From positions 1 through 64,000 of the forward strand of contig DASVVT010000018.1 in NCBI GenBank assembly GCA_036386415.1: a stretch of DNA of 64,000 nucleotides, given 5' to 3'. Below are positions 41,528 to 49,183 of this stretch, one piece after another. The number at the start of each line of letters is the position of its first letter. The stretch's first letter is position 1. Below the pieces are notes generated by a model, which was not told the DNA's origin, ran no database searches, and worked only from the letters and a program-made list of their open reading frames with translations. The DNA is from DASVVT01 sp036386415. GTDB lineage: Bacteria; Acidobacteriota; Blastocatellia; Pyrinomonadales; Pyrinomonadaceae. A program made the position numbers and the translations under genes.

Positions 41528-42520
41528 TTATGGCCCGGCCGCGCGCAGAATTCCGGCCACCTCGGCGGGCAGCGGCGAGGCAAACTCCATCCATGCGCCG
41601 TTTGCCGGATGATGAAAGGCGAGCCGCGCGGCGTGCAGGCATAGTCGCGTCGCTGCGCTCTGCGCCCCGTACCATTCGTCCCCGATGATGGGGTGACCCA
41701 GGTGCGCGCAGTGTATGCGCAGTTGGTTCGTGCGACCCGTCACGGGCTCGAGCTCGACGAGCGTCATGCCGCCGTCGCTACTACTGCTTCGCCGGAGGAC
41801 GCGCAAGCGCGTCTCAGCCGGTTTGCCGTCCTCCATGACCCTCCACTTCGGCTGCCCCTCCGGGTCGCGACCGATGGGCGCACTGATGAGACATACATCT
41901 TCGGCGACACATCCCTCGACCAGCGCCAGGTATCGCTTTTCGACCAGGCGTTGGTGAAAGTGGCGCGCGAGAATGCTCAAGGCGCGCTGCCGCTTGGTGA
42001 CCACAATCAGACCGGAGGTCGCGCGGTCGAGCCGGTGCACAATTCCCGGACGCACCCATTGCGGATTCTTCGATTGCAGATTGCGGAATTCGGATTGCGG
42101 ATTTAAGAGACCACGCGCCCCTCTTTCATTCCGCAATCCGAATTCCGCAATCTGCAATCTATTGAGGTGGTAAGCGAGCGCGTTGGCGAGCGTACCCCTT
42201 TTGACGCCGCGTGTCGGATGCACGAGCATCCCGGTGGGCTTGACGACGACCAGCAGGTGATCGTCTTCGTAGATGATCTCCAGCGGCACCGGCTCCGGGT
42301 TCATAGCCGTCGGAGCGCCATCATCCAGTTCGATCTTCACCACATCGCCGGACTTGATGTGATAGCCCGCATGCGCCGCCGCGTCATTCACCGTGCACGC
42401 ACCCTGAACCAGAAGACTGGCGATGCGCATGCGGCTCAGCCACCCCAGTCGAGCCCAGAGAAATTCATCCAGCCTCCGCTCAGGCGTCACATCAATGTGG
42501 AATTGGAGAGATTCTTTCAT
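41528..42520 (-). CDS. RluD-type pseudouridine synthase with an in-frame repeat insertion
   Basis: This 330-residue protein has an S4 RNA-binding domain at about 14-66 and an RsuA/RluD catalytic domain, with Asp165 in GIVHRLDRATSGL. It should convert uridine to pseudouridine in 23S rRNA; the exact site is not readable. Between NALAYHLN (residues 113-120) and WVRPGIVHRLD (from 155), where relatives have only a few residues, about 30 residues are encoded by a perfect palindromic DNA repeat (42072-42159). The frame is kept, and the insert falls in a surface loop just before the active-site motif, so the enzyme may still work. Confidence 0.88.
   Translation of the reverse strand: MKESLQFHIDVTPERRLDEFLWARLGWLSRMRIASLLVQGACTVNDAAAHAGYHIKSGDVVKIELDDGAPTAMNPEPVPLEIIYEDDHLLVVVKPTGMLVHPTRGVKRGTLANALAYHLNRLQIAEFGLRNERGARGLLNPQSEFRNLQSKNPQWVRPGIVHRLDRATSGLIVVTKRQRALSILARHFHQRLVEKRYLALVEGCVAEDVCLISAPIGRDPEGQPKWRVMEDGKPAETRLRVLRRSSSSDGGMTLVELEPVTGRTNQLRIHCAHLGHPIIGDEWYGAQSAATRLCLHAARLAFHHPANGAWMEFASPLPAEVAGILRAAGP
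42072..42159. repeat. Palindromic repeat inserted inside the pseudouridine synthase gene
   Basis: Perfect 30-bp arms (42072-42101 and 42130-42159) are made of GATTGCAGATTGCGGAATTC-type words, with a 28-bp centre. Both arms are read as protein (LQIAEFGLRN on one side, LNPQSEFRNLQSKN on the other). Its word structure matches the intergenic palindromes of this window. Confidence 0.8.
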
Positions 42521-42544
42521 CGCTTACTCTTCAAAACGCAGGGA

Positions 42545-42655
42545 ATTCACCACCGCAGACAGGAGAGGCACAGAGAAGAAGAGGAGATGGAAAAGATCGG
42601 GGCGACATCCCTTCCTTAAAGTTTTCTCTGTGCCTCCGTGTCTTCGGTGGTGAAT
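42545..42655. repeat. CACAGAG-family palindromic repeat between rluD-type and cvpA-CAP genes
   Basis: The left arm (42545-42576, beginning ATTCACCACCGCAGACAGG) pairs imperfectly with 42625-42655. It lacks the GTAGTG ends of the complete copies. It follows the stop of the CvpA-CAP gene at 42663 on the minus strand and may terminate it. Confidence 0.6.
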
Positions 42656-42662
42656 CCGTTTT

Positions 42663-43631
42663 TCAATCTCGAAAATTCTGCGTCACCATCAATCCGCGCA
42701 ATCCCCCATCCAAGATGCCTATGCCGACGCGCCCGAAATCTTTATAGAGAATGTTGGCGCGGTGTCCGGGCGAGTTCATGAGCCCGTTATGCGAGATGGT
42801 TAAGGTCGGAGCCAGGGCGAGGTTCTCTCCGGCGGTACGAAACTGTACGCCCGCCTCACGCATCCGATCAAAGGGGCTGCGGCCTTCCGGTGTGACGTGT
42901 GCGAAATAGCCTCTTTGAAACATATCTATGGAGTGGCGTCGCGCCACCTCCCTCATCTCCGTGTCTGGCGCAAGAGGCTGAAGCCCTGCTTTAGCCCGCT
43001 CCTGATTCAAGAGCTTCAACATCTCTGCCTCCAAATCCGGCCTCGCTTCCGGGTTCGAGACCTTGTAGGGCAGTTGGACAGTCTCACTCGATTCTGCTGA
43101 GGACGGAACGGTCAGCATGTTGAGCGAGTGACGGATCGCTTCGTCAAAGATCGGAGTGAGCGTGGTTTCTATGCGCTCCGTGACGATGGCTAAGCGATTG
43201 GCGACCACGCTCTCGCGCGTGGAGTTACGCAGGCCACTGGGAAGCGGCAACGCCAGCAGCAGGGGCGCTGCAATCGCGGCTGCGATCAAACCGTTGACAA
43301 GGCCGGGCAAGATGCCCAGGAGTCGGTTGCCACGTCGCTCGTGAATCCCTCCCGGCAGACGCCTCAGGAGCAGGTATCCGACGAGATGTATCGCGACGCT
43401 CGCCGTGGCCGCGACCAGTATGAAAGCGACCGGCCTGTCCCAGATCTCTGCCCAGTCCACACGCGGCGCTAACCAACTCGCCACCGGCTGATAAAAGCGC
43501 AAGCCCAGCAACAGGCTTCCTATCCAACGCAACAGATCAAGCAGCGCCAGGATAAAGCCGCGCCGCCAGCCATGCAGTATGCTCATCAGCACGAGCAGGA
43601 TGAGCAGAATGTCGATGAAGTTTATAGACAT
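42663..43631 (-). CDS. CvpA-family membrane protein fused to a CAP/SCP domain
   Basis: A 322-residue protein. Four to five membrane helices fill residues 1-140 and match the CvpA/colicin V production family (FIDILLILLVLMSILHGWRR). A CAP domain follows (residues about 200-322), with LLNQERAKAGLQPL, the His/Glu set in SIDMFQRGYFAHVTPEGRSP, and GENLALA ... HRANIL. CAP domains are extracytoplasmic, with unclear biochemical roles in bacteria. This fusion is a known combination. The start is ATG at 43631 with a weak ribosome site. Confidence 0.85.
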   Translation of the reverse strand: MSINFIDILLILLVLMSILHGWRRGFILALLDLLRWIGSLLLGLRFYQPVASWLAPRVDWAEIWDRPVAFILVAATASVAIHLVGYLLLRRLPGGIHERRGNRLLGILPGLVNGLIAAAIAAPLLLALPLPSGLRNSTRESVVANRLAIVTERIETTLTPIFDEAIRHSLNMLTVPSSAESSETVQLPYKVSNPEARPDLEAEMLKLLNQERAKAGLQPLAPDTEMREVARRHSIDMFQRGYFAHVTPEGRSPFDRMREAGVQFRTAGENLALAPTLTISHNGLMNSPGHRANILYKDFGRVGIGILDGGLRGLMVTQNFRD

Positions 43632-43761
43632 AGTGATAGAAAATCAGAAACGTTTCGGGGAATATAGTTGTTCCCACACCCGCGCGTCTATCACGTACAG
43701 TTTAGAAGATTTTCGGGAGTGTAATGAGACCTCAAAGGAATCAGGTAGTCATACGGCAAAA

Positions 43762-44604
43762 TTAAATATCATCCTCATTTCTGTTTGCATCAACCCACTT
43801 TTCTGGAAAATATGCTGCCGCTTTGTTTAGAATGCCGTATTCAATATCTTCTAACGGCTCCAACTGGAATACCTTGGATGACCAAATTGCCGCACTCGCA
43901 AGCGGGTAATATTTCAATTGCCCGCCGGATTCTCCATACCACTCGAAAAGCGTGCCTGAGTAGTCATCGCCAGCAAGACGCCTTCCTATACCGCCGCCCT
44001 TCTTGGTCGGGAAGTACCAATTCAGGTCGTGAGGATCCGGCATCGTAAGCGGAAACTGATGGAGTTGATAATCCCCCGCCCGATTCCAGGAGAGTACGAG
44101 ATAAGAACTCTTTACGACATCCACAAATCTGCCTCGCTCGGTGCTGACAGCATGATGCCAGCTTTCAACCACTTCAATCAGCGATACCCCAACCTCTAAA
44201 GGGCTGTCTCTGTAATTTGATTGATCTATTCCCTTAGTCCTGAGGTACTCCCAGAACTGCCCTGCGGAGTTTGATAACTCCAGAGATACGTGTCCCGTTC
44301 TTCCAATTTTGTTTAGCTCACGCCGCATTTTGCAGGACAAACCGTATTTCACGTCTGGTCTATCTTCGCTTGGCAGCAAAACGTCAAAGATGGCTTTACT
44401 CTCCTGCGCCTCACCGTTAAATGCTAATGCTGCTGCGCGCTCGAAATCTCGCCACCCAGGCAACGTCATGCCGTTCTCCACCTGAAGCATACCTGTACCG
44501 TCTTGATAAGTACTCAAAATGAGACGGAGTTTTTCTATCTCACGCTCGGTTGGTGGTCTATCAGCAAATGCCTGTGGCAAAGAGCTCTCCTTAATTCCAC
44601 TCAA
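43762..44604 (-). CDS. Putative type II restriction endonuclease
   Basis: A 280-residue protein with no family I can name with certainty. The segment AIFDVLLP, followed about 17 residues later by YGLSCKMRREL, has the Asp ... Ser-x-Lys spacing of a PD-(D/E)xK nuclease core, and HVSLELSNSAGQFWEYL follows as in several type II restriction enzymes. It overlaps the HTH gene upstream by four bases (start TTG at 44604 inside TTGA), so translation is coupled. The divergent gene encodes a DNA adenine methyltransferase. The cassette is visibly more AT-rich than its surroundings. The nuclease role rests mainly on context and the weak motif. Confidence 0.65.
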   Translation of the reverse strand: MSGIKESSLPQAFADRPPTEREIEKLRLILSTYQDGTGMLQVENGMTLPGWRDFERAAALAFNGEAQESKAIFDVLLPSEDRPDVKYGLSCKMRRELNKIGRTGHVSLELSNSAGQFWEYLRTKGIDQSNYRDSPLEVGVSLIEVVESWHHAVSTERGRFVDVVKSSYLVLSWNRAGDYQLHQFPLTMPDPHDLNWYFPTKKGGGIGRRLAGDDYSGTLFEWYGESGGQLKYYPLASAAIWSSKVFQLEPLEDIEYGILNKAAAYFPEKWVDANRNEDDI

Positions 44605-44840
44605 TTGTCTGTTAGCTCTAACTCATCTCTCAACAACTCGTCAGTAGTCACTTCAAATAGCCGCGCAACATTCAGCACCAGTTCGGCTGTGGGCACTTTC
44701 TTTCCAGCTTCTAGTTCACTTATGTAGCCATGTGCGGTAAGCCCTAATTCGTTAGCTAGTTCCTTCAAGGTCATACCATGTCGCACACGCAGGGTACGCA
44801 GTTTCTCGCCAAATCGCTGGATACCGCGCGGGTTATTCAT
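44601..44840 (-). CDS. XRE/HTH_3 regulator, likely restriction-modification controller (C protein)
   Basis: A 79-residue protein from the ATG at 44840. The helix-turn-helix lies at about residues 9-65 (FGEKLRTLRVRHGMTLKELA, then GLTAHGYISELEAGKKVPTA), as in controller proteins of type II systems, which delay nuclease expression until the methylase has acted. It sits directly upstream of the putative nuclease and divergent from the methylase, the usual controller position. No clear ribosome site precedes the ATG. The longer frame from 44891 adds a non-conserved 17 residues over the operator. Confidence 0.75.
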   Translation of the reverse strand: MNNPRGIQRFGEKLRTLRVRHGMTLKELANELGLTAHGYISELEAGKKVPTAELVLNVARLFEVTTDELLRDELELTDN

Positions 44841-44873
44841 GTATCTTGACGAATCTGAAGTAAGGTGATACCA

Positions 44874-44890
44874 TGTCTCTATTGGAGACA
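44874..44890. promoter_or_regulatory. Palindrome in the controller/methylase divergent promoter region
   Basis: TGTCTC (44874-44879) and GAGACA (44885-44890) form a perfect 6-bp inverted repeat with a 5-bp centre, midway between the two divergent genes. This is where a C-box operator is expected. Binding is inferred. Confidence 0.4.
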
Positions 44891-44928
44891 CGACGGGGCC
44901 GCAGGATGTTATATCGAGAAATGCTGAA

Positions 44929-45819
44929 ATGACGGAGAGAGCACCAAAAGACGAACATCAAATGCTTAACAGCCCTATAAAATGGGTTGGCGGTAAATCG
45001 CGGCTGCGCAAATACATTGTTCCTTTAATACCTGCACATACCTGTTACGTTGAGCCTTTCGCCGGAGCGGCCTGGGTACTATTTGGCAAGCTTCCGAGCG
45101 ATGTTGAAATCCTCAATGATAAGGAACAGGAGTTAGTCAACTTCTTCAGAGTTGTTAAAGAGAAACCCGAAGAGTTGATCGCTTCCTTTGAATGGGAACT
45201 TGTGTCCCGCGCAGAGTTTGAGCGTCTAACCAACTTAGCCCCTGAGCAATTGACGGACGTTCAACGCGCCCATCGCTTCTATTATCTGATTATGGCCGGA
45301 TGGGGCGGAGAATTGCACTACCCGCGCTTTCAAACAAGTATTACAGATGGCGGACATGGTAACAGGCTCTTTGGCGCACTAAAGACGTTACGACAACGCC
45401 TCGACCCTATTCATAAACGTCTCAGAACCGTCATCATTGAAAACCTTGACTGGCAAGATTGCGTTGATCGTTATGACCGTCAAGGAACTGTGATGTATAT
45501 AGACCCGCCCTATCCGGGTAACGGCTGTAATTACTCTCACAACATGCGCGATTGGGACGCTCACAAGCTTTTATCAGAGCGGTTGAGCCGCACAAAATGT
45601 AAATGGATTCTCTCTTCTTACGATAAGCTAGAGATTCGTGATCTCTTTGCTCAATACACCTTTACGCCCATTCAATCTGCCTCAGGTATGAACACGGATA
45701 AGAACGGTAGCACACGGGTCTTGAATAAGGAAATACTAATAACGAATTTTATGCCGGAAAACGAAACATCAGCGTCATCAAACAGCTTACGACAATCTGC
45801 GTTGGATTTAGGTACTTAG
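44929..45819 (+). CDS. Type II DNA N6-adenine methyltransferase (Dam/D12 class)
   Basis: A 296-residue enzyme. The SAM-binding motif I is in SPIKWVGGKSRLRKYIVPLI, the second motif in CYVEPFAGAAWVLFGK, and the catalytic DPPY in VMYIDPPYPGN, the order of the alpha-class (D12/Dam) methylases. It should methylate adenine in the recognition site and so protect host DNA from the nuclease encoded on the other side. The frame starts at ATG 44929; the ATG at 44962 directly before LNSPIKWVGG is an alternative. A three-codon leader (ATG CTG AAA TGA at 44921) overlaps the chosen start. Confidence 0.88.
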   Translation: MTERAPKDEHQMLNSPIKWVGGKSRLRKYIVPLIPAHTCYVEPFAGAAWVLFGKLPSDVEILNDKEQELVNFFRVVKEKPEELIASFEWELVSRAEFERLTNLAPEQLTDVQRAHRFYYLIMAGWGGELHYPRFQTSITDGGHGNRLFGALKTLRQRLDPIHKRLRTVIIENLDWQDCVDRYDRQGTVMYIDPPYPGNGCNYSHNMRDWDAHKLLSERLSRTKCKWILSSYDKLEIRDLFAQYTFTPIQSASGMNTDKNGSTRVLNKEILITNFMPENETSASSNSLRQSALDLGT

Positions 45820-45885
45820 CTTTTTTTTGCTAGGCGGCTTCCCACAATTAAAGATTAGAAGCGTTAATTGTTGTGCCAAGCCCTT
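45820..45885. terminator. Small palindromes at the methylase/helicase-remnant junction
   Basis: TAGC and GCTA flank a run of T directly at the methylase stop. ACAATTAA (45844-45851) pairs with TTAATTGT (45864-45871). Together they make a compact bidirectional terminator between convergent genes. Confidence 0.45.
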
Positions 45886-46602
45886 TCAAACCTTATTGCC
45901 CTTTTCTCGATTCTCTTCCTTGCGAGGCTTCAAAGGTTCTTCCGGCCAGGCATGGCGCGGGTAACGGCGGCTGAGCTCGCGGCGCACCTGTGGGTAGTGA
46001 CGCGTCCAGAAGCCAGCTAGGTCTGCCGTCACCTGAACGGGGCGCTGGTTTGGCGCTAACAGATGCAGCACAACGGGGACGCGCCCGCCAGCCACACGCG
46101 GCCCTTCTCTCGTGCCGAAGAAATCCTGTAAGCGTGAGGCGAGCCAGGGCGGTTGCTGGCGTTCGTAATTAACGCGGCACATTCGTCCGTTCGGGAGAGT
46201 GACGCGCTCAGGAGCCATCGCTGAAAGATGTCGCGCCTGCTCGGGGCTGAGCTTCCGGCGTAAGATTTCGAGCAGCTCTCCCGCCCGCGCAGCCTCGCGA
46301 AGCTCCGCAAAACTTCGCCTGCCTTCGCATAACAGCACCAGGCTCGCCGCGACCGTCTCTTCACCTAACTCCGGGAATGCTGCTTCAGGAAAGGTCTGGC
46401 GCATGAATTCCACGCGCGCGAGGTAACGATCAATCGTCTCCCGTTCGACAAAGGCTTGTATGCCTGCTGCGAGCGCAGCGTCTGCGAGCACGCGCGTCGT
46501 CTTACCTGCCCCTGGCGGCGCTTCGATGACAAGATTGGGCGCGCGACTCCGCAGCGACGCGACCAACTCCGGCAGGAGTGGATCAATGGGTAACGGCTGC
46601 AT
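45886..46602 (-). pseudogene. hrpB: HrpB-type ATP-dependent helicase remnant with a large internal deletion
   Basis: This 238-residue frame begins like HrpB (LPIDPLLPELVASLR, then Walker A EAPPGAGKTTRV) and ends like the HrpB C-terminus (LPNGRMCRVNYERQQPPWLA, then VPVVLHLLAPNQRPVQVT and YPRHAWPEEPL). Normal HrpB has about 800 residues. Everything between motif I and the last 200 residues, including the DExH box and the motor domain, is missing, yet the frame is intact. ATP-driven helicase activity is therefore impossible. Either it is a decaying gene or the C-terminal domain alone has been kept. The start is taken at ATG 46602; a TTG lies five codons earlier. Confidence 0.8.
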
Positions 46603-46630
46603 GGATTCCAAGAACAACTAACGAAACTGA

Positions 46631-46790
46631 ACCACAGAGACACAGAGAAGAAATCAGGAAAATGAGAAAGACGATCCACTAAATCACACGAAGCAACACG
46701 AAGCAACACGAACATCTGTTTCGTGCCGTTTCGTGTTGTTTCGTAAATCGTCCTCTCTTTTAATTCTATCTTCTCCGTGTCTCTGTGGTG
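46631..46790. repeat. Nested palindromes: CACGAAG element inside the loop of a CACAGAG element
   Basis: The outer arms (ACCACAGAGACACAGAGAAG at 46631-46650; complement near 46770-46790) belong to the CACAGAG family. Inside, CACACGAAGCAACACGAA words (about 46686-46712) pair with TTTCGTGTTGTTTCGT (about 46729-46744), flanked by ACGATCCACT and AAATCGTCC. This inner part matches the core of the elements at 48921 and 53298. One repeat appears to have landed in the loop of another. Confidence 0.6.
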
Positions 46791-46871
46791 ATTCATTGGT
46801 TTTTAGTGATGGTATGATTATACCTTGCCGTACGAGAACCGACATTCAAAACTTCCGCAGAGGAGAGCTTG

Positions 46872-47735
46872 ATGCGATCTTTCAGCCGTCGCTTCCGTGT
46901 ACGCCACTACGAGCTGGATTCGTTCGGGCACGTCAACAATGTGGTCTACGTCAACTACATGCAGGAGGCCGCCATCGAAGCATCAAGGGACGCAGGCTTC
47001 AGCCCCGCCTGGTACAGGACGCGCGGCGTCGGGTGGGTCATACGCCAGCTCTCCATACGCTACTGCCTGCCCGCCTCCTACGATGATGAGCTTGAGATCA
47101 AGACCTGGGTTTCAGATGTGCGGCGCGTCCAATCAACACGCGAATATGTCATCACACGCGTCGTGGACGGAGCGCGTGTCGCGCGTGCGCGCGCCAACTG
47201 GGTCTATCTGGATTTGCAGACGGGTCAACCGGCTCGCTTACCCGAAGAGTTGAGGCTCGCCTTTGAGCCGACAGGCGAGCTGGAAGAGATCGGCATACGC
47301 ATGACGAACGGACGCCGGACAGACGACGCTTATCGCTACCGGACGCGGCGGCGCGTGCAGACCTACGAGCTTGATACGGCCTGGCACGTCAATCATGCGG
47401 TCTACCTGAACTGGATCGAGCAGGCGTACTTCGACGCCCTGCGCGCGGCGGGACACCCCATCGAGCGCACGCGTCTGGAGGGCTGGCTCGCGCTACAGGG
47501 CGGCCATGACATTCAATATCTCGAGCCCGCTCTGGACAATGACGAGATAGAGATCAAGAGCTGGGTCTGCGAGGTGGGACGTGTGCGCGGCGCATGGACT
47601 CACGAAATCTGTTGTGTGAACAGGGAGAAGATGCTGGCGCGCGAGTATTCGCTCGGCATCTTCGTGGGTCTTGATGGAAAGCCGACCAGTCTCCCGCAAC
47701 AAGCTGTGGAAGACGTGATTCGCGGGCCTCGTTGA
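46872..47735 (+). CDS. Tandem hotdog-fold acyl-thioesterase
   Basis: A 287-residue protein made of two hotdog domains (about 5-125 and 155-280). Each has the 4-hydroxybenzoyl-CoA/acyl-ACP thioesterase signature: ELDSFGHVNNVVYVNYMQEA in the first and ELDTAWHVNHAVYLNWIEQA in the second. The double layout is that of plant-type and bacterial acyl-ACP thioesterases, which release fatty acids from acyl carrier protein. The substrate cannot be read. The start is ATG 46872 behind GAGGAGAG; the TTG one codon earlier is less likely. Confidence 0.85.
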   Translation: MRSFSRRFRVRHYELDSFGHVNNVVYVNYMQEAAIEASRDAGFSPAWYRTRGVGWVIRQLSIRYCLPASYDDELEIKTWVSDVRRVQSTREYVITRVVDGARVARARANWVYLDLQTGQPARLPEELRLAFEPTGELEEIGIRMTNGRRTDDAYRYRTRRRVQTYELDTAWHVNHAVYLNWIEQAYFDALRAAGHPIERTRLEGWLALQGGHDIQYLEPALDNDEIEIKSWVCEVGRVRGAWTHEICCVNREKMLAREYSLGIFVGLDGKPTSLPQQAVEDVIRGPR

Positions 47736-47745
47736 AGAAGAGATT

Positions 47746-47840
47746 TAAACGCAAAGGACGCGAAGGAGGAAGACGCAGAGGGCGCAGAGAGTTGAAACTC
47801 TTTGCGACCTTTGCGAACATACTTTGCGCCCTTTGCGTTT
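47746..47840. repeat. Palindromic repeat, ACGCAAAGG word family (copy 2)
   Basis: The arms at about 47746-47765 (TTAAACGCAAAGGACGCGAA) and 47822-47840 pair with two mismatches, and inner words AGAGTTGAAACTCT add a second stem. It fills the gap between the convergent thioesterase and winged-helix regulator genes. Confidence 0.65.
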
Positions 47841-47850
47841 GAATCTCCCC

Positions 47851-48843
47851 TCACCTGACATTCAATTGCTGCACCATCGCGCGCGCGATCTGCTCGGAGA
47901 TTGAATCCTGCATCGCGAAGACATCTGTCAGGCGTTCGTCAAAACTCTGCGCCCAAAAGGGCTTGCCGTCGCGCACGCCGATCAGTTGCACCGTCACGCG
48001 CACGGTGTCGCCTGATCTCTGCACGGTTCCTTCCAGCACCGAATCGACGCCCAGCTCGCGACCGGCAGAGAGCGCTTCCCTCTCCGCATCGGCATACTTG
48101 AGGACGGCGCTCGTCGGACGAACGCTGATCTCCCGTATGTTGCTCAAGCGTGCAATCAAGGTGTCTGTGATTCCCAATCCGAGAGAATTGTCGCTCGATC
48201 TGGTGCTCAAATCGTTGAACGGAAGCACGGCTATCGACCTCCCGTACGCAGGCGTCTCCCCTCCTCTCGCTTTGCTGTCCATCCAATGATAAGAGGAGGC
48301 CAGACCCAATGTGAAAAGCAGCGCGAAGAGAGCCACTAGCGTCAGACTCGAATTCCAGCGGCGAGGATGAGCAGCCGCAGCCGCAGAGGTGACGACCCGT
48401 GGACGATCTGCTCTCTCTTCCCCTTTCGCTGTCTCTCGCCCCTCTTCAACCTCTCGATTGGTGACGGCCTCAGACCGATGTTGCTCATCCAGCCCCGGTT
48501 CTGTCTCGTTGAACGCTGTCTCTCGCACCTGAGCGACGAAGCTGTAGCCGCGCCCCGGCACAGTTACCACATAGCGATGCTCGTGTGCGCGCTCTCCAAG
48601 GGCCTTGCGCAGCATGGAAATCTGCTGCGTGAGATTGTTCTCTTCGACGATAGTGTCAGGCCAGAGCGCCTTCATCAACTCGTCTTTCTGTAGCACCTGT
48701 CCGCTGTGCTCTATGAGCAGCAGCAGGGTATCGAAAGCCTTTGACGTGACCGGCACGGGCTCGCCCTCGCGCAGCAGCACGCGCTTGACGGCATCAAGTC
48801 TGTAGGGGCCGAATTCGTACAGGCGATCAGATGGCTTGCTCAT
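47851..48843 (-). CDS. CadC/ToxR-type membrane regulator with C-terminal TolB-like domain
   Basis: The start is set at ATG 48843 ([17 protein letters not shown]), where the conserved domain begins; the frame open to 49059 runs through a repeat element and is not convincing. Residues 7-105 form an OmpR/PhoB-like winged helix ([32 protein letters not shown]). A linker leads to a membrane helix ([17 protein letters not shown]). The periplasmic part (about 205-330) matches the TolB N-terminal-like domain ([10 protein letters not shown] ... [18 protein letters not shown]). It probably senses an envelope signal and binds DNA from the membrane, as CadC does. The TPR repeats found in many relatives are absent. 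Confidence 0.82.
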   Translation of the reverse strand: MSKPSDRLYEFGPYRLDAVKRVLLREGEPVPVTSKAFDTLLLLIEHSGQVLQKDELMKALWPDTIVEENNLTQQISMLRKALGERAHEHRYVVTVPGRGYSFVAQVRETAFNETEPGLDEQHRSEAVTNREVEEGRETAKGEERADRPRVVTSAAAAAHPRRWNSSLTLVALFALLFTLGLASSYHWMDSKARGGETPAYGRSIAVLPFNDLSTRSSDNSLGLGITDTLIARLSNIREISVRPTSAVLKYADAEREALSAGRELGVDSVLEGTVQRSGDTVRVTVQLIGVRDGKPFWAQSFDERLTDVFAMQDSISEQIARAMVQQLNVR

Positions 48844-48920
48844 GATTGCTTCGGGACAGCTTCGGAAGAGCCGGGCGGACTTCACGAAAACGCTTTGACC
48901 TGTTCCCTGTAAACATTCTA

Positions 48921-49067
48921 ATACCAGAGAGCGGAATAAAAGAAGGTGGGACGATCCACGAAGGAACACGAAATGACACGAACGAAGGGGTTGTCTCTGA
49001 TGGTTTCGTGTTGCTTCCTGTCGAGCGCGTGGATCGTCCCCGTCCTCTTTTGATCGCATTCGTGTAT
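48921..49067. mobile_element. MITE-like element with ATACCAGA end (copy 1, 147 bp)
   Basis: The element starts ATACCAGAGAGCGGAATAAAA and ends near CGTGTAT. Inner arms GGGACGATCCACG (48948-48960) and CGTGGATCGTCCC (49028-49040) are perfect, and AAGGAACACGAAA (48961-48973) pairs with 49004-49018. The second copy at 53298-53445 is colinear with it over the whole length, including flanks outside the stem. It lies upstream of the regulator gene. Confidence 0.65.
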
Positions 49068-49183
49068 CACTTCATAAGATTTCAGAAGATTTCAGCCCTC
49101 TGCTAAAGACTCTGCGGCATCGCCTGCTTTAAGGTGTGAGCGCGACATGGCTTGCAATTAACGCAACAGTTTCAGAGGACATC

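Noticed and set aside
48844..49059. 72-residue N-terminal extension of the CadC-type regulator
   Set aside because: It reads through the ATACCAGA element; the conserved winged helix begins at the ATG 48843.
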